From Aegilops tauschii subsp. strangulata (taxonomy: Eukaryota; Streptophyta; Magnoliopsida; Poales; Poaceae), in NCBI RefSeq assembly GCF_002575655.3, contig NC_053037.3, positions 448,229,793-448,293,792 of the forward strand: a DNA stretch of 64,000 nucleotides, given 5' to 3'. Positions 1-12,150 of the stretch are shown piece by piece; positions within the stretch are counted from its first letter, which is position 1, and each line of letters opens with the position of its first letter. Below the pieces are notes generated by a model, which saw only the letters and a program-made list of their open reading frames with translations, ran no database searches and had not been told where the DNA came from. The translations under genes were made by a program, and so were the position numbers.

Positions 1-1503
1 GGCATCTCAATGTTTTGCCGGCAATCAACGGTGCCCTGGTGTTTGAAATTCATTCCCATTTCTTGCATGGGACCTAAGCATGCACCCAAGGACACAGATT
101 TGATTTGTCAACCAATTTATATGCACTGGAGCATGTGCATGTAGTTCAAATTTGAGTTATGCACATAAATGCATTGAAAAGTCAGTTAATGCAAATGTCC
201 AAACGAACCCCGAAAAATCACAAAAATTGACACACCACTCCTGTTGTTCTATGTTGAATTGAGAATTTTTTTGGAGGCAATAAGAGGCAATGGATGTCGT
301 TTCATCCCCAAAGGTCGGACGTTCCCTACCGAAACCGTCAGGCTTGTTGTGAGAAGCTCTGGTTTGTGAGAAGCATATACCCAAACCTGCCCCAAATGGG
401 ACAAAATTTTTACCACGGCATGTTGATGCCGCTCCATGATAGCATGCCAAGTTTCATGAATTTCAAACGAGTTTTGGATTTACTAGAATTTAAAAACCAG
501 GCATCTCAATGTTTTGCCGGCAATCAACGGTGCCCTGGTGTTTGAAATTCATTCCAATTTCTTGCATGGGACCTAAGCATGCACCCAAGGACACAAATTT
601 GATTTTTCAACCAATTTATATGCACTGGAGCATGTGCATGTAGTTCAAATTTGAGTTATGCACATAAATGCATTGAAAAGTCAGTTAATGCAAATGTCCA
701 AACGAACCCCGAAAAATGACAAAAATTGACACACCACTCCTGTTGTTCTATGTTGAATTGAGAATTTTTTTGGAGGCAATAAGAGGCAATGGATGTCGTT
801 TCATCCCCAAAGGTCGGACGTTCCCTACCGAAACCGTCATGCTTGTTGTGAGAAGCTCTGGTTTGTGAGAAGCATATACCCAAACCTGCCCCAAATGGGA
901 CAAAAATTTTAACACGGCATGTTGATGCCGCTCCATGATAGCATGCCAAGTTTCATGAATTTCAAACGAGTTTTGGATTTACTAGAATTTAAAAACCAGG
1001 CATCTCAATGTTTTGCCGGCAATCAACGGTTCCCTGGTGTTTGAAATTCATTCCAATTTCTTGCATGGGACCTAAGCATGCACCCAAGGACACATATTTG
1101 ATTTTTCAACCAATTTATATGCACTGGAGCATGTGCATGTAGTTCAAATTTGAGTTATGCACATAAATGCATTGAAAACTCAGTTAATGCATAAAAATGT
1201 CCAAACGAACCCCGAAAAATCACAAAAAGTGACACAACACTCCTGTTGTTCTATGTTGACACGAGAAATTTTTTGGAAGCAATAAGAGGCAATGGATATC
1301 GTTTCGTCCCCAAAGGTCGGACGTTCCCTACCGAAACCATCATGCTTGTTGTGAGAAGCTCTGGTTCGTCAGAAGCATATACCCAAACCTGCCCCAAATG
1401 GGACAAATTTTTTACCACGGCATGTTGATGCCGCTCCATGATAGCATGCCAAGTTTCATGAATTTCAGACGAGTTTTGGATTTACTAGAATTTAAAAACC
1501 AGG

Positions 1504-1866
1504 CATCTCAATGTTTTGCCGGCAATCAACGGTGCCCTGGTGTTTGCAATTCATTACCATTTCTTGCATGGGACCTAAGCATGCACCCAAGGACACAGAT
1601 TTGATTTTTCAACCAATTTGTATGCACTAGAGCATGTGCATGTAGTTCAAATTTGAGTTATGCACATAAATGCATTGAAAACTCAGTTAATGCATAAAAA
1701 TGTCCAAACGAACCTCGAAAAATCACAAAAATTGACACAACACTCCTCTTGTTCTACGTTGACACGAGAAATTTTTACCACGGCATGTTGATGCTGCTCC
1801 ATGATAGCATGCCAAGTTTCATGAATTTCAAACGAGTTTTGGATTTACTAGAATTTAAAAACCAGG
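1504..1866. repeat. Short satellite monomer (363 bp, internal deletion)
   Basis: This unit lacks about 140 bp. The run ending CACGAGAAATTTTT is followed directly by ACCACGGCATG, whereas full monomers have the block containing CCCCAAAGGTCGGAC in between. AATTTTT-like runs occur at both sides of the missing block in full monomers, which suits a microhomology-mediated deletion. The same junction occurs at 6386-6748. Confidence 0.9.
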
Positions 1867-4800
1867 CATCTCAATGTTTTGCCGGCAATCAACGGTGCCC
1901 TGGTGTTTGAAATTCATTCCCATTTCATGTATGGGACCTAAGCATGCACCCAAGGACACAGATTTGATTTTTCAACCAATTTATATGCACTAGAGCATGT
2001 GCATGTAGTTCAAATTTGAGTTATGCACATAAATGCATTGAAAACTCAGTTAATGTATAAAAATGTCCAAACGAACCCCGAAAAATCACAAAATTTGACA
2101 CAACACTCCTGTTGTTCTATATTGACACGAGAAATTTTTTGGAAGCAATAAGAGGCAATGGATATCGTTTCGTCCCCAAAGGTCGGACGTTCCCTACCGA
2201 AACCATCATGCTTGTTGTGAGAAGCTCTGGTTTGTCAGAAGCATATACCCAAACCTGCCCCAAATGGGACAACAAATTTACCACGGCATGTTGATGCCGC
2301 TCCATGATAGCATGCCAAGTTTCATGAATTTCAGACGAGTTTTGGATTTACTAGAATTTAAAAACCAGGCATCTCAATGTTTTGCCGGCAATCAACGGTG
2401 CCCTGGTGTTTGAAATTCATTCTCATTTCTTGCATGGGACCTAAGCATGCACCCAAGGACACAGATTTGATTTTTCAACCAATTTATATGCACTGGAGCA
2501 TGTGCATGTAGTTCAAATTTGAGTTATGCACATAAATGCATTGAAAAGTCAGTTAATGCAAATGTCCAAACGAACCCCGAAAAATCACAAAAATTGACAC
2601 ACCACTCCTGTTGTTCTATGTTGAATTGAGAATTTTTTTGGAGGCAATAAGAGGCAATGGATGTCGTTTCATCCCCAAAGGTTGGACGTTCCCTACCGAA
2701 ACCGTCATGCTTGTTGTGAGAAGCTCTGGTTTGTGAGAAGCATATACCCAAACCTGCCCCAAATGGGACAAATTTTTTACCACGGCATGTTGATGCCGCT
2801 CCATGATAGCATGCCAAGTTTCATGAATTTCAGACGAGTTTTGGATTTACTAGAATTTAAAAACCAGGCATCTCAATGTTTTGCCGGCAATCAACGGTGC
2901 CCTGATGTTTGCAATTCATTCCCATTTCTTGCATGGGACCTAAGCATGCACCCAAGGACACAGATTTGATTTTTCAACCAATTTGTATGCACTAGAGCAT
3001 GTGCATGTAGTTCAAATTTGAGTTATGCACATAAATACATTGAAAACTCAGTTAATGCATAAAAATGTCCAAAGGAACCTCGAAAAATCACAAAAATTGA
3101 CACAACACTCCTCTTGTTCTATGTTGACACGAGAAAAAAAATTGAAAGCAAAAAGTAGAAATGGATATCGTTTCGTCCCCAAAGGTGGGACGTTCCCTAC
3201 CGAAACCATCATGCTTGTTGTGAGAAGCTCTCGTTTGTCAGAAGCATATACCCAAACCTGCCCCAAATGGGAAAAAAATTACCACGGCATGTTGATGCCG
3301 CTCCATGATAGCATGCCAAGTTTCATGAATTTCAGACGAGTTTTGGATTTACTAGAATTTAAAAACTAGGCATCTCAATGTTTTGCCGGCAATCAACGGT
3401 GCCCTGGTGTTTGAAATTCATTCCCATTTCTTGCATGGGACCTAAGCATGCACCCAGGGACACGGATTTATTTTTCAACCAATTTATATGCACTGGAGCA
3501 TGTGCATGTAGTTCAAATTTGAGTTATGCACATAAATGCGTTGAAAACTCACTTAATGCATAAAAATGTCCAAACGAACTCCGAAAAATCACAAAAATTG
3601 ACACAACACTCCTGTTGTTCTATGTTGACACGAGAAATTTTTTGGAAGCAATAAGAGGCAATGGATATCGTTTCGTCCCCAAAGGTCGGACGTTCCCTAC
3701 CGAAACCATCATGCTTGTTATGAGAAGCTCTGGTTTGTCAGAAGCATATACCCAAACCTGCCCTAAATGGGACAAAATTTTTACCACGACATGTTGATGC
3801 CCCTCAATGATAGCATGCCAAGTTTCATGAATTTCAGACGAGTTTTGGATTTACTAGAATTTAAAAACCAGACACCTCAATGTTTTGCCGGCAATCAATG
3901 GTGCCCTGGTGTTTAAAATTCATTCCCATTTCTTGCATGGGACCTAAGCATGCACCCAAGGACACAGATTTGACTTTTCAACCAATTTATATGCACTAGA
4001 GCATGTGCATGTAGTTCGAATTTGAATTATGCACATAAATGCATTGAAAACTCAGCTAATGAATAAAAATGTCCAAACGAACCTCCAAAAATCACAAAAA
4101 TTGACACAACACTCCTGTTGTTCTATGTTGACACGAGAAAAAAATTTGAAAGCAATAAGTGGAAATGGATATTGTTTCGTCCCCAAAGGTGGGACATTCC
4201 CTACCGAAACCATCATGCTTGTTGTGAGAAGCTCTAGTTTGTGAGAAGCATATACCCAAACCTGCCCCAAATGGGACAAATTTTTTACCACGACATGTTG
4301 ATGCCGCTCCATGATAGCATGCCAAGTTTCATGAATTTCACACGAGTTTTGGATTTACTAGAATTTAAAAACCAGGCATCTCAATGTTTTGCCGGCAATC
4401 AATGGTGCCCTGGTGTTTGAAATTCATTCCCATTTCTTGCATGGGACCTAAGCATGCACACAAGGACACAGATTTGACTTTTCAACCAATTTATATGCAC
4501 TGGAGCATGTGCATGTGGTTCGAATTTGAATTATGCATATAAATGCATTGAAAACTCAGTTAATGCATAAAAATGTCCAAACGAACCTCGAAAAATCACA
4601 AAAATTGACACAACACTCCTGTTGTTCTATGTTGACACGAGAAAAAAATTTGAAAGCAATAAGAGGAAATGGATATTGTTTCGTCCCCAAAGGTGGGACA
4701 TTCCCTACCGAAACCATCATGCTTGTTGTGAGAAGCTCTAGTTTGTGAGAAGCATATACCCAAACCAGCCCCAAATGGGACAAATTTTGTACCACGACAT

Positions 4801-6385
4801 GTTGATGCCGCTCCGTGATAGCATGCCAAGTTTCATGAATTTCAGACGAGTTTTGGATCTCCTAGAATTTAAAAACCAGGCATCTCAATGTTTTGTCGGC
4901 AATCAATGGTGCCCTGGTGTTTGAAATTCATTCCCATTTCTTGCATGGGACCTAAGAATGCACCCAAGGACACAGATTTGATTTTTCAACCAATTTATAT
5001 GCACTAGAGCATGTGCATGTAGTTCAAATTTGAGTTATGCACATAAATGCATTGAAAACTCAGTTAATGTATAAAAATGTCCAAACGAACCCCGAAAAAT
5101 CACAAAATTTGACACAACACTCCTGTTGTTCTATATTGACACGAGAAATTTTCTGGAAGCAATAAGAGGCAATGGATATCGTTTCGTCCCCAAAGGTCGG
5201 ACGTTCCCTACCGAAACCATCATGCTTGTTGTGAGAAGCTCTGGTTTGTCAGAAGCATATACCCAAACCTGCCCCAAATGGGACAAAAAATTTACCACGG
5301 CATGTTGATGCCGCTCCATGATAGCATGCCAAGTTTCATGAATTTCAGACGAGTTTTGGATTTACTAGAATTTAAAAACCAGGCATCTCAATGTTTTGCC
5401 GGCAATCAACGGTGCCCTGGTGTTTGAAATTCATTCCCATTTCTTGCATGGGACCTAAGCATGCACCCAAGGACACAGATTTGATTTTTCAACCAATTTA
5501 TATGCACTGGAGCATGTGCATGTAGTTCAAATTTGAGTTATGCACATAAATGCATTGAAAAGTCAGTTAATGCAAATGTCCAAACGAACCCCGAAAAATC
5601 ACAAAAATTGACACACCACTCCTGTTGTTCTATGTTGAATTGAGAATTTTTTTGGAGGCAATAAGAGGCAATGGATGTCGTTTCATCCCCAAAGGTCGGA
5701 CGTTCCCTACCGAAACCGTCATGCTTGTTGTGAGAAGCTCTGGTTTGTGAGAAGCATATACCCAAACCTGCCCCAAATGGGACAAAATTTTTACCACGGC
5801 ATGTTGATGCCGCTCCATGATAGCATGCCAAGTTTCATGAATTTCAAACGAGTTTTGGATTTACTAGAATTTAAAAACCAGGCATCTCAATGTTTTGCCG
5901 GCAATCAACGGTGCCCTGGTGTTTGAAATTCATTCCAATTTCTTGCATGGGTCCTAAGCATGCACCCAAGGACACATATTTAATTTTTCAACCAATTTAT
6001 ATGCACTGGAGCATGTGCATGTAGTTCAAATTTGAGTTATGCACATAAATGCATTGAAAACTCAGTTAATGCATAAAAATGTCCAAACGAACCCCGAAAA
6101 ATCACAAAAAGTGACACAACACTCCTGTTGTTCTATGTTGACACGAGAAATTTTTTGGAAGCAATAAGAGGCAATGGATATCGTTTCGTCCCCAAAGGTC
6201 GGACGTTCCCTACCGAAACCATCATGCTTGTTGTGAGAAGCTCTGGTTCGTCAGAAGCATATACCCAAACCTGCCCCAAATGGGACAAAATTTTTACCAC
6301 GGCATGTTGATGCCGCTCCATAATAGCATGCCAAGTTACATGAATTTCAGACGAGTTTTGGATTTACTAGAATTTAAAAACCAGG

Positions 6386-6748
6386 CATCTCAATGTTTTG
6401 CCGGCAATCAACGGTGCCCTGGTGTTTGCAATTCATTCCCATTTCTTGCATGGGACCTAAGCATGCACCCAAGGACACAGATTTGATTTTTCAACCAATT
6501 TGTATGCACTAGCGCATGTGCATGTAGTTCAAATTTGAGTTATGCACATAAATGCATTGAAAACTCAGTTAATGCATAAAAATGTCCAAACGAACCTCGA
6601 AAAATCACAAAAATTGACACAACACTCCTCTTGTTCTACGTTGACACGAGAAATTTTTACCACGGCATGTTGATGCCGCTCCATGATAGCATGCCAAGTT
6701 TCATGAATTTCAGACGAGTTTTGGATTTACTAGATTTTAAAAACCAGA
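6386..6748. repeat. Short satellite monomer (363 bp, same deletion as 1504-1866)
   Basis: It carries the same 140 bp deletion junction and the same private variant TTGTTCTACGTTGAC just before it as the unit 4882 bp upstream. One shared deletion event followed by duplication of a multi-monomer block explains this better than two independent deletions. Confidence 0.9.
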
Positions 6749-9700
6749 CACCTCAATGTTTTGCCGGCAATCAATGGTGCCCTGGTGTTTAAAATTCATT
6801 CCCATTTCTTGCATGGGACCTAAGAATGCACCCAAGGTCACAGATTTGATTTTTCAACCAATTTATATGCACTGGAGCATGTGCATGTAGTTCAAATTTG
6901 AGTTATCATTGAAAACTCAGTTGATGCATTAAAATGTCCAAACGAACACCGAAAAATCACAAAAATTTACACAACACTCCTGTTGTTCTATGTTGACACG
7001 ACAAAAAATTTGAAAGCAATAAGAGGCAATGGATATCGTTTCGTCCCCAAAGGTGGGACGTTCCCTACCGAAACCATCATGCTTGTTGTGAGAAGCTCTA
7101 GTTTGTGAGAAGCATATACCCAAACCTGCCCCAAATGGGACAAATAATTTACCACGGAACGTTGATGCCGCTCCATGATAGCATGCCAAGTTTCATGAAG
7201 TTCAGACGAGTTTTGGATTTACTAGAATTTAAAAATCAGGCATCTCAATGTTTTGCCGGCAATCAACGGTGCCCTGGTGTTTGAAATTCATTCCCATTTC
7301 TTTCATGGGACCTAAGCATGCACCCAAGGACACAGATTTGATTTTTCAACCAATTTATATGCACTGGAGCATGTGCATGTAGTTCAAATTTGAGTTATGC
7401 ACATAAATGCATTGAAAACTCAGTTAATGCATAAAAATGTCCAAACGAACCCCGAAAAATCACAAAAGTTGACACAACACTCCTGTTGTTCTATGTTGAC
7501 ACGACAAAAAATTTGAAAGCAATAAGAGGCAATGGATATCGTTTCGTCCCCAAAGGTGGGACGTTCCCTACCGAAAACATCATGCTTGTTGTGAGAAGGT
7601 CTAGTTTGTGAAAAGCATATACCCAAACCTGCCCCAAATGGGACAAACAATTTACCATGGCACGTTGATGCTACTCCATGATAGCATGCCAAGTTTCATG
7701 AATTTCAGACGAGTTTTGGATTTACTAGAATTTAAAAACCAGGCATCTCAATGTTTTGCCGGCAATCAACGGTGCCCTGGTGTTTGAAATTCATTCACAT
7801 TTCTTGCATGGGACCTAAGCATGCACCAAGGACACAGATTTGATTTTTCAACCAATTTATATGCACTGGAGCATGTGCATGTAGTTCAAATTTGAGTTGT
7901 GCACATAAATGCATTGAAAACTCAGTTAATGCATAAAAATGTCCAAACGAACCCCGAAAAATCACAAAATTTGACAAAACACTCCTGTTGTTCTATATTG
8001 ACACGAGAAATTTGTTGGAAGCAATAAGAGGCAATGGATATCGTTTCGTCCCCAAAGGTGGGACGTTCCCTACCGAAACCATCATGCTTGTTGTGAGAAG
8101 CTCTGGTTTGTCAGAAGCATATACCCAAACCTGCCCCAAATGGGACAAAATTTTTACCACGGCATGTTGATGCCGCTCCATGATAGCATGCCAAGTTTCA
8201 TGAATTTCAAACGACTTTTGGATTTACTAGAAATTAAAAACCAGGCATCTCAATGTTTTGCCGACAATCAACGGTGCCCTGGTGTTTGAAATTCATTCCC
8301 ATTTCTTGCATGGGACCTAAGCATGCACCCAAGGACATAGATTTGATTTTTTCAACCAATTTATATGCACTGGAGCATGTGCATGTAGTTCAAATTTGAG
8401 TTATGCACATAAATGCATTGAAAACTCAGTTAATGCATAAAAATGTCCAAACTAACCCCGAAAAATCACAAAAATTCACACAACACTCCTGTTGTTCTAT
8501 GTTGACACGAGAAATTTTTTGGAAGCAATAAGAGGCAATGGATATCGTTTCGTCCCCAAAGGCCGGACGTTCCCTACCGAAACCATCATGCTTGTTGTGA
8601 GAAGCTCTGGTTTGTCAGAAGCATATACCCAAACCTGCCCCAAATGGGACAAAAAATTTACCACGGCATGTTGATGCCGCTCCATGATAGCGTGCTAAGT
8701 TTCATGAATTTCAGACAAGTTTTGGATTTACTAGAATTTAAAAACCAGGCATCTCAATGTTTTGCCGGCAATCAACGGTGCCCTGGTGTTTGAAATTCAT
8801 TCCCATTTCTTGCATGGGACCTAAGCATGCACCCAAGGACACATATTTGATTTTTCAACCAATTTATATGCACTGGAGCATGTGCATGTAGTTCAAATTT
8901 GAGTTATGCACATAAATGCATTGAAAACTCAGTTAATGCATAAAAATGTCCAAACGAACCTCGAAAAATCACAAAAATTGACACAACACTCCTGTTGTTC
9001 TATGTTGACACAAGAAAAAAATTGAAAGCAATAAGAAGAAATGGATATCGTTTCGTCCCCAAAGGTGGGACGTTCCCTACCGAAACCATCATGCTTGTTG
9101 TGAGAAGCTCTGGTTTGTCAGAAGCATATACCCAAACCTGCCCCAAATGGGACAAAAATTTTACCACGGCATGTTGATGCCGCTCCATGATAGCATGCCA
9201 AGTTTCATGAAATTCAGACGAGTTTTGGATTTACTAGATTTTAAAAACCAGACACCTCAATGTTTTGCCGGCAATCAATGGTGCCCTGGTGTTTAAAATT
9301 CATTCCCATTTCTTGCATGGGACCTACGCATGCACCCAAGGACATAGATTTGATTTTTCAACCAATTTATATGCACTGGAGCATGTGCATGTAGTTCAAA
9401 TTTGAGTTATGCACATAAATGCATTGAAAACTCACTTAATGCATAAAAATGTCCAAACGAACCCTGAAAAATCACAAAAATTGACACAACTCTCCTGTTG
9501 TTCTATGTTGACACGAGAATTTTTTTGGAAGCAATAAGAGGCAATGGATATCGTTTCGTCCCCAAAGGTGGGACGTTCCCTACCGAAACTATCATGCTTG
9601 TTGTGAGAAGCTCTCATTTGTCAGAAGCATATACCCAAACCTGCCCCAAATGGGACAAAATTTTTACCACGGCATGTTGTTGCCGCTCCATGATAGCATG

Positions 9701-10512
9701 CCAAGTTTCATGAATTTCAGACAAGTTTTGGATTTACTAGAATTTAAAAACCAGGCATCTCAATGTTTTGCCGGCAATCAACGGTGCCCTGCTGTTTGAA
9801 ATTCTTTCCCATTTCTTGCATGGGACCTAAGCATGCACCCAAGGACACAGATTTGATTTTTCAACCAATTTATATGCACTGGAGCATGTGCATGTAGTTC
9901 AAATTTGAGTTATGCACATAAATGCATTGAAAACTCACTTAATGCATAAAAATGTCCAAACGAACCCCGAAAAATCACAAAATTTGACACAACACTCCTG
10001 TTGTTCTATGTTGACACGAGAATTTTTTTGGAAGCAATAAGAGGCAATGGATATCGTTTCGTCCCCAAAGGTCGGACGTTCCCTACCGAAACCATCATGC
10101 TTGTTGTGAGAAGCTCTGGTTTGTCAGAAGCATATACCCAAACCTGCCCCAAATGGGACAAAAGTTTTACCACGGCATGTTGATGCCGCTCCATGATAGC
10201 ATGCCAAGTTTCATGAATTTCAGACGAGTTTTGGATTTACTAGAATTTAAGAACTAGACACCTCAATGTTTTGCCGGCAATCAATGGTGCCCTCGTGTTT
10301 AAAATTCATTCCCATTTCTTGCATGGGACCTAAGCATGCACCCAAGGACACAGATTTGATTTTTCAACCAATTTATATGCACTGGAGCATGTGTATGTAG
10401 TTCAAATTTGAGTTATGCACATAAATGCATTGAAAACTAACTTAATGCATAAAATGTCCAAACGAACCCTGAAAAATCACAAAAATTGACACAACACTCC
10501 TGTTGTTCTATG

Positions 10513-10517
10513 TTGAC
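10513..10517. repeat. Target site duplication TTGAC, left copy
   Basis: TTGAC directly precedes the left LTR (which starts TGTCGGGTGG) and is repeated at 24416-24420 right after the right LTR. In uninterrupted monomers the site reads GTTGACACGAG, so this is the duplicated 5-bp target. Confidence 0.97.
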
Positions 10518-11726
10518 TGTCGGGTGGTTGGTGCGACAGATGCCAAGGGATGGCTTATCATTGTGGGAGCCAATAAAACGTCGCCGGTGCCCGGAAACGG
10601 GATGAGGCGAAGACATGCACGCCGGCGAATCTTACCCAGGTTCGGGGCTCTCCGAGGAGATAACGCCCCTAGTCCTGCTCTGCGGGGTCTCCGCATGATC
10701 ACTAGATCGATGAAAGGTAGCTACAATCGCTCCTAGAGCTGTTGAGATCAAGGGAGAAGAAGAACAAGGCTAGCTCTTGCTTCTCTCTATCTATGGTGTG
10801 TGTGCTAAGCTAAGAAGGCGACTCTATGCTCAAAGGCCATCTATGCTTAGGTGCGAACCCTTTGCATGGGTGCTCCGGGGGGTTTATATAGGCCTACCCC
10901 CGGGGGGTACAATGGTAATCCGGCTGGGCTCTGGTCCCAGCCGTCAGTGTCTACGCTTGCCGGCTTCTCCGCCGGCTGCTGGGTCCCGCCGGCTGGTGGG
11001 TCCCGCCGGCTGCCGGCTACTCGCTCGACAGGCCGGCCCCACCGCCTAGGGTCTTGTCGGCGGCTGCTTACTGTAGCCTCGCCTGTGATGACGAGGGCTT
11101 TGTCGAGGTAAGCGTGGCTACAGTGGGCCGCCTCGGGGGCTATCACTGTAGCCTTACCTCGTCTTGTCTCCTTAATGGGGCTCCTGCTTCGAGGAAGGGA
11201 GTAGCCGGCTTCTGGAGGCCGGCTACGCTCTTGGCCGACTGGGAAAGGCCGGGCCGCCTTCGCGCCTCTCTCTGGCTGAACGGGCCCGCCGCCCGCGGGC
11301 CGTACGGGAGTCAGTCGTGGGTGACGTCGAGGCCAGCATGGCTACAGCGCCGAGCCGCACGGGAGACGTCTGTCCCGTACGGCCTCCTGTAGCCACGACC
11401 GCCTCGGGCTTCGGGGGTAGTGGGCCGCACTGTGGCCACACCCCGTCACATCGCCGTTATGTGGGAGTGGCTTGGAGTGGTTGTGGTCTCGGCCGGCTCT
11501 TTGGAGTCGGCGTCCTTCTTGGCCGGCTTCTTGGAGTCGGCCACCCCGTAGTCGTTCTGGGGAGGGGTTGGTGAGGCTGGGTCGCCTTCCGGGAGTCGGC
11601 TTTAGTGGTAGCCGGCCAGGGAAGGCGGCCCAATGCTCGGAGTGCTTGGAGGCCCGAAGGCCTGATAATTTTTTCAGAAGAACCAGGGGCAGTCGGTTAG
11701 GCTACCCGTGGCCATTTACTCCGACA
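10518..11726 (-). repeat. Left LTR (3' LTR in the element's sense)
   Basis: It runs from TGTCGGGTGG to TACTCCGACA and matches 23206-24415 almost base for base. It is rich in GCCGGC and CGGCTTCT-like tandem motifs in its middle third. A TATA-like run (TTTATATAGG) at about 10883-10892 reads as CCTATATAAA on the minus strand, the element's transcription direction. Confidence 0.96.
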
Positions 11727-11740
11727 GTAGTCCCCGAAGC
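11727..11740 (-). other. Polypurine tract region of the gypsy element
   Basis: On the minus strand the sequence next to the 3' LTR reads CTTCGGGGACTAC, directly followed by the LTR start TGTCGGAG. This is the expected place for the plus-strand primer. It is only moderately purine-rich. The same core, TCGGGGACTAC, recurs at two other places inside the element. Confidence 0.6.
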
Positions 11741-12141
11741 TGATTGGGCTTCGAGGTGGAGTGGGAGTTGAGAAGCTCGATCAGCTTCCTATCGTGACAA
11801 GTCGGCAGCTGGGAGCCGGCCTCGGTCAGGCGCGCCGCCTGAGTCGAAATCTTCTGGAGTCGGAGAGCGGGTACCCGCTGGCACGTGCACCGGGCCGTCG
11901 GTGAACCACGTGGCCGGAAAGCCTGCCAGCCCACGCGCGTGACGGGACGTCGCCGCAGGGAGGGGGCCCTCCACGTCCGCGCCCCGGCCCAGGCGCGGAT
12001 CCTTTGTATCCCGAAACCGCCCGCATGTTCCGTGCGGCAGTTTCGGCTCGCATTTACGCGCAATAATCGCGAGACGTGGGGGGAGTGGGCGCAGTTAATC
12101 CCACGTCTCCCCCCACGTCCGGCCTCTTCGGCCTCGTGAGG

Positions 12142-12150
12142 CTATAAGTA
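12142..12150 (+). promoter_or_regulatory. TATA box of the antisense gene
   Basis: CTATAAGTA lies about 140 bp upstream of the first ATG at 12288. It is followed by a GC-rich leader with CT-rich stretches typical of grass 5' UTRs. Spacing would put a transcription start near 12175, giving a leader of about 110 nt. It lies inside the element but outside the LTR, so the antisense gene seems to have its own promoter. Confidence 0.55.

Larger units (their letters stand above)
1..10517. repeat. Satellite array, left part (about 500 bp monomers)
   Basis: Tandem direct repeats shown by a landmark (CTCAATGTTTTGCCGGCAA or a close variant) recurring near 3, 502, 1001, 1504, 1867, 2370, 2869, 3371, 3873, 4377, 4881, 5384, 5883, 6386, 6749, 7241, 7744, 8246, 8750, 9253, 9756 and 10259. 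Spacing is 499-505 bp, apart from two 363 bp units and one 492 bp unit. Monomers are about 60% AT and look highly similar by eye, differing by scattered substitutions. The many short ORFs in both strands recur only because the repeat recurs. The array continues beyond the left edge. I cannot assign a named satellite family from memory. Confidence 0.96.

Noticed and set aside
157..10194. Many recurring ORFs of 60-114 codons on both strands in the satellite
   Set aside because: They recur because the 500-bp monomer recurs, exist on both strands over the same DNA, and change length with single substitutions. No motif or start context supports coding.
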